Counted from the first letter of the stretch, positions 49,487-59,487 are shown. The stretch: DNA of 64,000 nt from Nostocoides sp. HKS02 (GCF_009707485.1 NZ_CP046121.1:3286001-3350000); one strand, 5' to 3'. The notes: generated by a model from the letters alone, not told the origin. Numbers and translations: made by a program.

Positions 49487-50721
49487 CCGTCGTCGAGCGG
49501 CTCAGGCTGAGGCCGCCCGGCCTCGACACCGTGGGCCGGGCGCCCTTGCGCACCGCCGCCGCCGCGGTGCCGCGGATGCTGCTGCTCGCCTGGGCCGCGT
49601 TGTTCTTCAACGTCCTCACGCCGTCAAGCAACCCCACCGTCCTGCCGATCCCGCACTCGGTCAACCAGGTGTTCGCCCAGGGCTCGCTCGTCCTCGCGCT
49701 CGTCCTCGTCTTTCTCGTCAACCCGCGAATAGTCATCCGGCCCAACCTGTTCCTCGTGCTCGTCACCGTCATGGTGGTCGTTGCCCTCATCGTCAGCATC
49801 CACAGCCAGTTCTTCGTCGGTTCGACGTACCGGGCGCTGCGTTTTGTCGGCTTCGTCGTGTGCCTCTGGCTCCTCACCCCTTGGTGGGGGCGACGCGACA
49901 TGCTGCTGCTGCGAGCCCACCGGCTGTGCCTGTGGGCCGCCCTGGGCTCGGTGATCCTCGGCGTCGCGCTCGGCCCGGGCAAGGCCTTCGCCGGCGAGGG
50001 CCGACTCGCCGGCGCGGTGTGGCCGATCCCGTCGCCCCAGGTCGCGCACTACGCCGGGCTTCTGCTCGGCACCTCGGTGGTCCTGTGGATGTGCCGCGTC
50101 ATCGGCGGCCGACACGCCCTCGTGGCCATCGTGGTGAGCATCGCGGTGCTCCTCGGGACCCACACGAGGACTGCGGTGCTCGGCGTGCTCATCGGCCTGG
50201 CCATCGCGTCCGCCAGCCTGTTCCTCGGGCATGCCCGGGTCCGGCGCGCCTCGGCGACGACCCTGGTCGTCGGGGTCGTCGTGGGCACCGTGTTCGCCCA
50301 GCAGATCGTCAGCTGGGCGGCTCGTGGGCAGACGGCCCAGGATGCAAGCCAGCTCACGGGGCGCACCAAGGTCTGGTCGGCCCTGCTCCAGACCCAACGC
50401 CCACGGCTCAACGAGATCTTCGGCAACGGCCTGTCCAACAAGTCCTTCGACGGACTGCCCATCGACAGCAACTGGGTCGCCAGCTACCTCGACCTCGGGT
50501 GGTTCGGCATCGTCGTCCAGGTCATGTTCCTCCTGCTGCTGCTCGGCCTGGCAGTGACCCATGTCCGCGGGCCGAGGCGCGCGGTGGCCCTCTTCCTCAC
50601 GGTGTACACGATCGTCGCCTCGTTCACCGAGACCGGGACGAGCGACGCCTCGGCATACCTGCTCGACCTGGTCGTCGCCGCGTCGCTGCTCGTCCCCGAA
50701 CCGGCTCGCGGTGCCCGATGA
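49483..50721 (+). CDS. O-antigen ligase/Wzy-type polymerase-like membrane protein
   Basis: A 412-residue membrane protein with about ten to twelve hydrophobic helices and a larger extracytoplasmic loop (about residues 290-340) containing TGRTKVWSALL and EIFGNGLSNKSFDGLPIDSN, the pattern of the Wzy_C/O-antigen ligase family. It is the best candidate for the repeat-unit polymerase of the island. ATG 49483 overlaps the upstream stop, and its end overlaps the next glycosyltransferase (ATGA). Confidence 0.83.
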   Translation: MTVVERLRLRPPGLDTVGRAPLRTAAAAVPRMLLLAWAALFFNVLTPSSNPTVLPIPHSVNQVFAQGSLVLALVLVFLVNPRIVIRPNLFLVLVTVMVVVALIVSIHSQFFVGSTYRALRFVGFVVCLWLLTPWWGRRDMLLLRAHRLCLWAALGSVILGVALGPGKAFAGEGRLAGAVWPIPSPQVAHYAGLLLGTSVVLWMCRVIGGRHALVAIVVSIAVLLGTHTRTAVLGVLIGLAIASASLFLGHARVRRASATTLVVGVVVGTVFAQQIVSWAARGQTAQDASQLTGRTKVWSALLQTQRPRLNEIFGNGLSNKSFDGLPIDSNWVASYLDLGWFGIVVQVMFLLLLLGLAVTHVRGPRRAVALFLTVYTIVASFTETGTSDASAYLLDLVVAASLLVPEPARGAR

Positions 50722-51957
50722 GGATCCTCGTCGTCCACGGGCGCTACCGGTCCAGTGCGCCCAGCGGTGAGAACATCGTTGCCGACCAGGAGCGCAGCGC
50801 CCTGCGCGCCGCGGGTCACTGGGTCGGGACCTTCGAGCGCGACAGCGACGAGATCGCGGGCTGGTCGCTGGCGCGCAAGGCCTCGTTGCCCGCGCGCGTG
50901 GTGTGGAACGGCGCAGTCAAGCGTGACCTGGCCAGGTCGATCGCGGCGACCAGGCCCGACGTCGTCCACATCCACAACACCTTCCCGCTTGTTGAGCCCG
51001 TCGGTCCTGCACGCCTGTCTCGAGGCCGGTGTTCCGGCCGTGGCCACGTTCCACAACTACCGGCTGCTCTGCGCGACCGGTGACTTCTTCCGGGCCGGCC
51101 AGCCGTGCCACGACTGCGCCACCGGCATCGGCATGCCGGGTGTGCAGCACGGCTGTTACCGCGGGTCGCACCTGGCCACCATCCCGGTGGTCGCCGCCAA
51201 TGCCGCTCACCGCTCGGCGTGGCAACGGCTCCTCTCGGCATACGTGTTCATCTCGGCCTCGCAACGGGACCTGATGTCGGCCCTGGAGCTCCCGGCCGAC
51301 CGGGTGTTCGTCAAGCACAACCTGGTCGTCTCGCCGCCTTCGCCCGCGCCCTCTCCACGCCTGCCCGAGCACCAGGTGACCTACGTCGGACGGCTCGACG
51401 CCGCCAAGGGCATCCCGCTGCTCATGCAGTCGTGGGACGCCTTCCGCGCCCAGAGCCCGTCGTCGGCCCTGCGGCTCGTGGTCGTCGGTGCCGGGCCCAT
51501 GGAGGATGCCGTCCGCGCCTGGGCGGCACACCATCCCTCCGTGGAGGTCGTGGGCCTCGTGCCCCGCGACAAGGCAGTCTCCGTCCTAGGCCGGTCACTG
51601 GCTGCCGTCGTGACCTCGCAGTGGGAAGAGACCTTCGGACTCGTCGCGGTCGAGGCGATGGCGGTCGGCGTCGCCCCGATCGCACCCGACCGCGGGTCGT
51701 TCCCCGAGCTCATCGGCGACAGTGCCGACGGGTCGCTGTACCGCGCCGGCGACCCGACCTCGCTCGCCGCAGCCCTCACCGATCTGGACCGTGACCCGCA
51801 GCGCTACGTCGAGCTCGGGCGACGGGCGCGCGCGAGCTACGAGCGTCGGTTCCAGCCGGAAGCCAACCTCGACCAGCTCCTCGACATCTACCGCTTCGCC
51901 ATGGCCCACCCGGTCGAGGGTCTGCAGCGCGCCCTGCGGACGTCAGCGACCGGTTGA
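50718..51957 (+). CDS. Family 4 glycosyltransferase (frame broken as sequenced)
   Basis: About 412 residues after correction. The N-terminal half begins MRILVVHGRYRSSAPSGEN, with VVHIHNTFP. The frame changes at 50988-50993 (CTTGTT for CTGTT; repaired text NTFPLLSPSVLHACLEAGV). The C-terminal donor-binding half has VTYVGRLDAAKGIPLLMQS and WEETFGLVAVEAMAVGVAP, which holds the E-x7-E motif. HDCATGIGMPGVQHGCYRGS is a Cys-containing insert typical of one GT4 subgroup. It is the last gene of the long plus-strand run and overlaps the convergent GT4 gene by 15 bp. Confidence 0.88.
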
Positions 51958-53155
51958 CCGCCGCTGCTCGACCGACCTGAGGAAGTCGAGCAGGCGGGGG
52001 ACCTGTACCTCGGAGGAGAAATCCGTGACGGACCGCGCCCAGCCGGCGGCCCCCATCGCCATGAGTCGGGCTGGGTCCGCCATCATCGCGATCAACCGGT
52101 CCGCTCCGGCCCGCGGGTCAGCAAGCGGCCAGGCCTCCCCCCTCGACCCCGGGGCGGACGACCTCGGGAATGCCACCGACGGGGGCCGCGAGGACCGGAA
52201 GCCCCTCGGACATCGCCTCCACGAGCGCGATCCCGAAGCTCTCCATGCGGGCGGTATGGCAGTAGAGCCGGTGGCCGGCCATGAGCCGGCGCGGATCTGC
52301 CTGGTAGCCGGCGAAGCTTACCTGCCCCGTGAGCCCGAGGCGTGCTGCTTGACGCTCGAGCCGGCCGCGGTCCGGGCCGTCGCCGATGACCGTGAGGGAG
52401 TATCGGTGCCCGCGCTGCGCGGCGGCCGCGAGGACCTCGAGGAGGTAGCCCTGGTTCTTGCGGGGCTCGAGGGCGCCGACCGTGACGAGGTCCGCGACCG
52501 GCTCACTCGCCGGTCGTTCGATGGCCGCGACACAGTTCGGGATGACGATGCCCGGCAGTGCCCGCAGCGCAGGCATCCTGTCCTCGAGGACGGAGCGCAT
52601 GAACTGGGACACGTAGACCAGGCCGTCGAGCCGCGGCAGGACGTCCTCCTCCAGGGCGCGGATGGACGCATAGGTCCGACCGCCCCGCGGGAGCTCACCC
52701 TTGTCGGCCCACTCGTCCGCCTGCGAGACGTTGAAGTGCACCACCATCACGACAGGCTCCGTGGTGCGGACCGCTAGTGCCGCCGACGCGGACACGGGGT
52801 CCTGCGCGTAGACGACGGCGGGCCCGGTAGTCGTGCGGAGGCGAGCGGACAACGCGGTGCCGAGGTAGTGACCGTGCCAGTGGCGGTACCACCACACCCC
52901 GGCCGGTCTGCTCACGAGGCGCACTGCAAGTCGCGCCGCGAACACCGGTCGCAGCAGCGGTGACGACGCGGAGAACGGCGTGACGAGCGTCGTTGGCCGG
53001 CCCGCAGTGTGGGCAAAGGAGCGGAGGGTCTCGACGTGGCTCTGGACGCCTGAGCCGCCCACTTCCCGCATGATCGTGGCGATGACGATGTCCGGATCTG
53101 TGACCTGAGCACCACCGACGTCCTGCCGTCCGCTCGCGGGGCCGATGGCTGTCAT
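51943..53155 (-). CDS. Family 4 glycosyltransferase, paralogue of the 31976 gene (frame broken as sequenced)
   Basis: About 403 residues after correction. ATG 53155 overlaps the PAP2 stop (ATGA), so the two are co-translated. Motifs are DLVTVGALEPRKNQGYLLEV and ESFGIALVEAMSEGLPV. The break is at 52137-52142: six C on the plus strand (G in the gene) where five restore PGVEGEAWPLADPRAGADR and a normal C-terminal helix ending at 51943. It shares the N-terminal layout LVTPF, RPAGVWWYRHW and VVYAQDP with the GT at the other end of the island. Confidence 0.86.
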
Positions 53156-53883
53156 GGCCGAGCTGAACGTTCTGTGGCGGAACGGGATTCACACGCTCTG
53201 CGACGCAACCGGAGCCGGCTGCTGGCGCTCACCACGACAAGTGCGAGGAGGACTCCACCGAGCACGTCCGTGGGCCAGTGCGCTGCCGCAGTGAGCAGGC
53301 TCGCGCTCATCAGGGCCGCAGCCGTCACCACCGGCGTCCACAGCCACCAGTGCACCCGTGGCCACACCACGAGCAGGCATCCACCCAGGCACACGACCAC
53401 CGCGATGATGTGACCTGACGGGTAGCTGCCGCCCGTGGGTGTCACGAAGCCGTGTGGGTCGGGCCGCTCGAAGACGAACTTGAGGAGCACCGTGAGCCCG
53501 GCGGAGGCTCCCGCCAGCACCGCGCCGAACGCCAGCGGCCACGGCGACCGACGCCACACCGACATGAGCAGCGACGTGCCAGCGAGCGCGATGTACATGT
53601 GCTGGGGCCGCAGCCGCGACATCCAGGGCGCCCAGCGCAGCTGCGAGGGGCCCCACATGTCGCCGGGCCGCAGCGCATGGACGGCCCGGGCGTCGAACGA
53701 CTGGGTGACGCCGGTCGCGACGAGGGCAGTGTTCGCGAGGAACAGCACGGTGAGACCAAAGGCCAGCCACGTCGGCCAGCTCGCCCTGCTCCGGATCGGC
53801 GCGCGATGGATCCGGGCGTGCCCGACGCCCCTCCTCGTCGTGTCCGGCGTCCGTTCGCCGACCCCTGTCCCCATTGGCCCCAT
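53152..53883 (-). CDS. PAP2-family membrane phosphatase
   Basis: A 243-residue membrane protein with about six hydrophobic helices. The phosphatase motifs are a variant first motif LKFVFERPDPHG, the second motif SYPSGH, and the third AAHWPTDVLGG with the catalytic His and Asp. The family dephosphorylates lipid phosphates; in a polysaccharide island recycling of undecaprenyl diphosphate is plausible. ATG 53883 follows GGAGG closely; ATG 53874 is an alternative. It overlaps the downstream glycosyltransferase by 4 bp. Confidence 0.85.
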   Translation of the reverse strand: MGPMGTGVGERTPDTTRRGVGHARIHRAPIRSRASWPTWLAFGLTVLFLANTALVATGVTQSFDARAVHALRPGDMWGPSQLRWAPWMSRLRPQHMYIALAGTSLLMSVWRRSPWPLAFGAVLAGASAGLTVLLKFVFERPDPHGFVTPTGGSYPSGHIIAVVVCLGGCLLVVWPRVHWWLWTPVVTAAALMSASLLTAAAHWPTDVLGGVLLALVVVSASSRLRLRRRACESRSATERSARP

Positions 53884-54033
53884 GGTCCTCCACGGCCCGC
53901 ACGACGTCCTACACCTGATGCTGTAGGGACACCTCCGGCAAACGAGACTGGTTGCCGATCGACACCGCTGGCTAGCGTGTCGCACAGCAGCGCAGCCGGG
54001 GAGCGGGCGTCCCCGCGGACCCGGCACTGGACT

Positions 54034-54126
54034 GCGGGGCCCGCGCCGGCTCGGGGAGAGGGCCGGCGCGGGAGCCCCGCGCCACGACGGGGTATGCCGC
54101 GAGCCCGCCGATCCCGGCATACCCCG
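54034..54126. repeat. Two consecutive large hairpins upstream of mfd
   Basis: Hairpin 1: CCCGCGCCGGC (54040-54050) with GCCGGCGCGGG (54062-54072), perfect 11-bp arms around an 11-base loop; beyond a 2-base bulge the stem continues with GCGGGG/CCCCGC to 54034-54080. Hairpin 2: CGGGGTATGCCG (54088-54099) with CGGCATACCCCG (54115-54126), perfect 12-bp arms, 15-base loop. Flanking genes are divergent, so a terminator role is not expected. Confidence 0.7.
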
Positions 54127-54178
54127 GGCGCGCGAAGCGGGCAGCCCGGGCAGCACGGAGGCGGTCCGCGGCGACGGT

Positions 54179-54184
54179 TAGGCT
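54179..54184 (+). promoter_or_regulatory. Possible -10 element for mfd
   Basis: TAGGCT fits the actinobacterial TANNNT -10 pattern and lies 77 bases upstream of the mfd start. No convincing -35 element was found, so this is tentative. Confidence 0.3.
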
Positions 54185-54260
54185 GGGAGGACCCCGCCAG
54201 CGCTTGCAGTGGGGCGTTTGCGCTGTCCAAGGACGCAGCCTGTCCACCAGGAGCCCGCTC

Positions 54261-57200
54261 ATGACCCTCGCCCCGCTGCTCGACGCACTTGCCGCCGACC
54301 CGGGCGTCACCCGTGCCCTCGCCGTCGCGCAGCGCCCGGCACCCACCGCCGACATCACGGTGGCGGCCGGCGCCCGGCCGGCGCTGGTCGCGGCCATCGC
54401 CCGCCGCGCGGGTCGCCCACTCCTCGCGGTCACGGCCACGACGCGCGAGGCCGAGGACCTCGTGAGCGCGCTGCGCTGCTACCTCGACCCCGACCGGGTC
54501 GCCGACTTCCCAGCGTGGGAGACCCTGCCCCACGAGCGGCTGAGCCCTCGCAGCGACACCGTGGGCAAACGCCTGGCCGTGCTCCGGCGGCTCGCCCACC
54601 CCGACGAGAGCGACCCGACGTACGGCCCGCTCGACGTGGTGGTCGCCCCGGTCCGCGCGGTCCTGCAGCCCGTGGCCCAGGGCCTCGGCGAGCTGACGCC
54701 GGTGTCGCTCAAGGCGGGCGACGAGGCTCCGCTCGAGCAGGTGGTCGAGGACCTCGCGGCCGCGGCGTACGTCCGCACCGACCTCGTCGAGCGCCGCGGT
54801 GAGTTCGCAGTCCGTGGTGGCATCCTCGACGTCTTCCCTCCGACCGAGGACCACCCGGTGCGGGTCGAGTTCTGGGGCGACACCGTCGAGGAGATCCGCT
54901 GGTTCAAGGTCGCCGACCAGCGCAGCCTCGAGGTCGCCGAGCACGGCCTGTGGGCGCCGCCCTGCCGCGAGGTGCTGCTCACCGACGCCGTGCGCGACCG
55001 CGCCCGGTCCCTCATGGACCAGCTCCCGGGAGCCGTCGACCTGCTCGGCAAGCTCGCCGAGGGCATCGCGGTCGAGGGCATGGAGTCCCTTGCGCCTGCG
55101 CTCGTCGACGGCATGGAGAGCGTTCTCGACACCCTGCGCGAGGGCACCGCCGTGGTGGTCTGCGACCCCGAGCGCGTCCGCACGCGCGCGCACGACCTGG
55201 TCGCGACGAGCCAGGAGTTCCTGGAGGCCGGCTGGGCCAACGCGGCCGCCGGCAACGCCGTCCCCATCGACCTTCAGGGCGTCCTGGGCACCGCGTCGTT
55301 CTGGAACCTCGCCGACCTGCGCGCCCACGCCCGCGACGCCGGTATGCCGTGGTGGGACCTCGGCCCGTTCGTTGCCGACGAGGAGCTCGCCGACGACGAC
55401 GCCGCGGTCGTCAACACCGGGCTCGAGGAAGCGCCCCGGTACCGCGGCAGCACCCCTGACGCGGTCGCCGACCTGCAGCGCTGGGTGAGCGACGGCTGGC
55501 GCGTTGTGGTCGTCACCGAGGGTGCCGGTCTGGCGCGTCGCGTCGCCGAGGTGCTGTCTGGTGAGTCCGTCCCGGCCCGGCTCGACGCCGACCTCACGGA
55601 TCTGTCCGACGGCGTCGTGCACCTGACGACCGGCAGCGTGGGCAGCGGATTCATCTCTCCTGCAAGCCGGTTCGCCCTCATCACCGAGACCGACCTCACG
55701 GGCACCCCGGGCCAGGGGGGCTCGACCAAGGACATGCGCAAGATGCCGTCTCGGCGGCGCAACCAGGTCGACCCCCTCCAGCTCAAGCCCGGCGACTTCG
55801 TCGTGCACGAGCAGCACGGCGTGGGCAGGTTCGTCGAGATGATGCAGCGCACGGTCGGTGGTGCCACCCGCGAGTACCTCGTCCTCGAGTACGCGCCCTC
55901 CAAGCGGGGGCAGCCCGCCGACCGGCTTGTTCGTGCCGACGGACCAGCTCGACCAGATCACTCGCTACGTCGGTGGTGAGCAGCCGACGCTCAACCGCAT
56001 GGGCGGCAGCGACTGGCAGAAGACCAAGGGCCGGGCGCGCAAGTACGTCAAGCAGATCGCGGCAGAGCTGATCCAGCTGTACTCGGCGCGGATGGCCACG
56101 GCCGGCCACGCGTTCGCGCCCGACACCCCCTGGCAGCGCGAGCTCGAGGACGCCTTCGCCTACGTCGAGACCCCCGACCAGCTCAGCTCCATCGACGAGG
56201 TCAAGGCCGACATGGAGCGCACAGTCCCGATGGACCGGCTCATCTGCGGTGATGTCGGGTACGGCAAGACCGAGATCGCGGTGCGGGCCGCGTTCAAGGC
56301 GATCCAGGACGGCAAGCAGGTCGCGGTGCTCGTGCCGACCACCCTGTTGGTGCAGCAGCACTTCCAGACGTTCTCCGAGCGCTACGCACAGTTCCCGGTG
56401 CGGGTGAAGGCCCTGTCCCGGTTCCAGAGCGACAAGGAGGCTCGCGAGACCCTGGCCGGCCTCGCCGACGGCAGCGTCGACCTCGTCATCGGCACGCACC
56501 GCCTGCTCAGCGGCGAGATCCGCTACAAGGACCTCGGCCTCGTGGTCATCGACGAGGAGCAGCGCTTCGGCGTCGAGCACAAGGAACAGCTCAAGACGCT
56601 GCGCACCGCCGTCGACGTGCTCGCGATGTCCGCGACCCCGATCCCGCGCACGCTCGAGATGGCGGTCACCGGCATCCGTGAGATGTCCACGCTCGCCACG
56701 CCCCCCGAGGAGCGCCACCCGGTGCTCACGTACGTCGGGGGCTACGACGAGAAGCAGATCGTGGCAGCGATCCGGCGCGAGCTGCTCCGCGAGGGCCAGG
56801 TCTTCCTGGTCCACAACAAGGTCTCCAGCATCGAGCGCGCCGCGAGCCGCATCCGCGAGCTGGTGCCCGAGGCCCGGGTGGCGACCGCCCACGGCAAGAT
56901 GGGCGAGCACAAGCTCGAACAGGTCGTCCTCGACTTCTGGGACAAGAAGTTCGACGTGCTGGTGTGCACGACCATCGTCGAGACCGGGCTCGACATCTCC
57001 AACGCCAACACCCTCATCGTCGAGCGCGCCGACGTGCTCGGCCTCAGCCAGCTCCACCAGCTCCGGGGCCGCGTGGGCCGCGGCCGGGAGCGCGCCTACT
57101 GCTACTTCCTCTACCCGCCCGAGAAGCCGATGACCGAGACGGCTCACGACCGGCTCCAGACCATGGCCAGCCACACCGACCTCGGGTCGGGCATCCAGAT

Positions 57201-57867
57201 CGCCATGAAGGACCTCGAGATCCGGGGTGCCGGCAACCTGCTCGGTGGCGAGCAGTCCGGCCACATCGCGGGCGTCGGGTTCGACCTGTACGTCCGGCTC
57301 GTCGGCGAGGCTGTCGCCGACTTCCGCGGCGATGGCGAGACGGCGCCCGCCGAGATCAAGATCGAGCTGCCGGTCGACGCCCACCTGCCCCACGACTACG
57401 TGCCGGGCGAGCGGTTGCGCCTCGAGGCGTACAAGAAGCTCGCGAGCGTCGTCGACGAGCCCGCCCTGGCGGAGATCGAGGCCGAGCTGGTCGACCGTTA
57501 CGGCCCGCTGCCCGAGCCGGTCCGCAACCTCATGGAGGTCGCCCGCCTGCGCACCGTCGCGCGCCAGGCTGGGGTGGCCGACATCTCGGTGCAGGGCAAC
57601 TACGTCCGCTTCGGCCCGGTCGAGCTGCCGGAGTCCGGCATGCTCCGCCTGCAGCGGCTCTACCCGAAGTCGTTGGTCAAGGACGCGGTGCATACCATTC
57701 TCGTGCCGAAGCCGATGACAGCCCGGGTGGGTGGCCAACCGCTGCGAGACACGGCAGTCTTGCAGTGGGCCAGCGACCTGATCCGGGCCGTATTGCTGGG
57801 CAGCGTCGCCGACGCCGCCCGGGTTGGCACCCAGTCGGGTGCGATGTCGGCCCGATCGAGTCGTTGA
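54261..57867 (+). CDS. mfd: Transcription-repair coupling factor Mfd (frame broken as sequenced)
   Basis: About 1,201 residues after correction, normal for Mfd, the translocase that removes stalled RNA polymerase and recruits UvrA. The N-terminal UvrB-homology region includes [20 protein letters not shown] and [21 protein letters not shown]. The RNA-polymerase-interacting domain has [14 protein letters not shown] and YLVLEYA. The frame breaks at 55926-55931 (CTTGTT for CTGTT; repaired text [18 protein letters not shown]). The helicase core follows: [20 protein letters not shown] (Walker A), [17 protein letters not shown] (DEEQ box), [10 protein letters not shown] and [12 protein letters not shown] 54261 has AGGAG at 54249-54253. 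The conserved neighbours downstream are a lipoprotein gene and mazG. Confidence 0.95.
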
Positions 57868-57904
57868 GATGCGTCGAGTCGTGGAGAAGAGTCGTGAGAG
57901 AGGG

Positions 57905-58462
57905 ATGTCAGTGAAGGCACGTCCGGCACCATCGTCGCGGGTCCGGTTTTCGGGGGCCCTGCGAGCGTCCATCGTGGCGGCAGTAGCCGTGGGGGTGCTC
58001 GCGGTCTCGGGGTGTGCCACGGCCGGCACGGCGGCAGTCGTCAACGGTGACCGCATCACCGAGCAGCAGCTCCTCACCGCCGTGAGCCAGCTCAACGCCG
58101 CGGCGCCGGGGGCGCACCTCGACAACGCCACCGCCCTCACGCTGCTGCTGCGCGCGCCGTTCACGCGCACGGTCGCCGACGGTGCAGGCAAGGGCTTGTC
58201 CGACAGTGCGGTGAAGGCCGCGCTCCGGACCGACAAGCTCAACACCGCGGCCATCGACATCGTGCGCACGAGTGACGCGTTCAACCCGCAGAACCCCGCC
58301 GTGCTCAGCCAGGCGGAGCAGATGCAGGTGCTGCAGGCCCTCCAGAAGGCCGACATCACGCTCAACCCCCGTTACGGCAAGCTCGATCGCCAGAACTTCA
58401 GCGTCGGGGCGGCCACGCCCAACTGGATCAAGGCCATTCCAGCGCCCGCAGCACAGGGCTGA
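57905..58462 (+). CDS. SurA N-terminal domain-like lipoprotein
   Basis: A 185-residue secreted lipoprotein. The basic N-terminus and hydrophobic stretch end in the lipobox AVSGC, with the lipidated Cys near residue 37. It is followed by AAVVNGDRITEQQLLTAVSQL, the pattern of SurA/trigger-like peptidyl-prolyl isomerase N-domains, but no PPIase domain follows, so it may act only as a chaperone or be of unknown role. It sits between mfd and mazG, near the place lpqU-type lipoprotein genes occupy in Mycobacterium. The start is uncertain: ATG 57869, ATG 57905 and GTG 57911 are all in frame; GAGAGAGGG at 57896-57904 favours GTG 57911. Confidence 0.75.
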   Translation: MSVKARPAPSSRVRFSGALRASIVAAVAVGVLAVSGCATAGTAAVVNGDRITEQQLLTAVSQLNAAAPGAHLDNATALTLLLRAPFTRTVADGAGKGLSDSAVKAALRTDKLNTAAIDIVRTSDAFNPQNPAVLSQAEQMQVLQALQKADITLNPRYGKLDRQNFSVGAATPNWIKAIPAPAAQG

Positions 58463-58469
58463 GCGGTCG

Positions 58470-59487
58470 GTGCCCGGGCGCCTCACGCTGCTCATCGGCA
58501 GCCCACGGATCGCGCCGGGGCTGCTCACCCGCGCCGCGTGGCGCACCCTCGAAGACGCCGACGCGCTGCTCGCGCGTGACCCCGACGAGCCGCTCGCCGA
58601 GGCGCTCGTCGAGGCCGGTATGCCGGTGACTCACCTCGGAGCCGTGGCCCCACCCGAGCTGGCTCGCACCCTTGTCGGCGACGCAGCCTCGCGCACCGTG
58701 GTCTGGGTGGGCTCTGCCGACGGTGACCCGGGACTGACCGACGCGGTGGCCTCCGAGGTGTCGCGGCTGCCCGAGCCGCCTGAGGTGGAGGTGCTGGTCG
58801 GGTCGTGGGACGTCCCCGGCTCCCGGCTGCTGGACCTCGTGGCCGTGATGGACCGGTTGCGCTCGCCCGGGGGCTGCCCGTGGGACGCCGAGCAGACCCA
58901 GGAGTCGCTCGTGAAGTACCTCCTCGAGGAGGCGCACGAGGCGGCCGAGGCGATCGAGTCGGGGGACCGCGACCACATCCGCGAGGAGCTCGGTGACGTA
59001 CTCCTCCAGGTTGCCTTCCAGTCCCGCGTGGCCCAGGAGCACCCCGCCCAACCGTTCGACATCGACGACGTGGCCGGGGGAATCGTCGACAAGCTGGTCC
59101 GCCGTCATCCGCACGTCTTCGCCGACGCGGACGCCTCGAGTCCTGAGGAGGTCGAGCGCGCCTGGGAGCAGATCAAGGCTCAGGAGCGCGCCGCGAAGGC
59201 AGGCCACACGGGTGGGGAGGCCGGCCACGAGAGCCTGCTCCACGGCATACCGAGGTCGTTGCCGAGCCTGCTGGCCGCCGAGAAGGTCCTGGCTCGCTGG
59301 GAGCGCACGGGCGGAGACCTCGCAGGCCTGGTCGCACCCCCCGACCTCCGACGAGCCCGCCTCCGACTCAGACCTAGGCCTCGCCATGCTGGCCCTCGTC
59401 GCCCGCGCGTGCCAACAGGGTGTGTCCGCCGAGGACCTGCTCCGACGGGCGGTTCGCGACTTCGCCGAGCGTGACGCCCGACCCTGA
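58470..59487 (+). CDS. mazG: Nucleoside triphosphate pyrophosphohydrolase MazG (frame broken as sequenced)
   Basis: About 338 residues after correction. The N-terminal part (about 1-110; LTLLIGSPRIAPGLLTRAAW) is a degenerate tetrapyrrole-methylase-like domain common in actinobacterial MazG. The MazG domain has RLRSPGGCPWDAEQTQESL, KYLLEEAHEAAEAIESGD and the metal-binding EELGDVLLQVAFQ. The break is in the C run 59337-59342 (six, expected five); the repaired text reads AGLVAPPTSDEPASDSDLG and continues to 59487. The protein removes house-cleaning dNTPs/NTPs. GTG 58470 is 7 bp after the lipoprotein stop. Confidence 0.9.

Larger units (their letters stand above)
53884..54260. other. Divergent intergenic region between PAP2 and mfd
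   Basis: This 377-bp gap contains no credible gene. It holds GGCTAGCGTG near 53971, two large hairpins (54034-54080 and 54088-54126), a possible -10 for mfd (TAGGCT, 54179-54184) and the mfd ribosome-binding site AGGAG (54249-54253). It marks the right edge of the polysaccharide island. Confidence 0.5.

Noticed and set aside
14361-54260. Mobile-element origin of the island
   Set aside because: No transposase, integrase, terminal repeats or target-site duplication were found at the edges; the 44-bp palindrome occurs only at the left edge.
55926-55931. Classical prfB-like +1 frameshifting as the cause of CTTGTT breaks
   Set aside because: There is no stop codon in the A site and no upstream Shine-Dalgarno-like stimulator that I could see, and tRNA re-pairing from CUU to UUG would be poor; kept only as a testable alternative.
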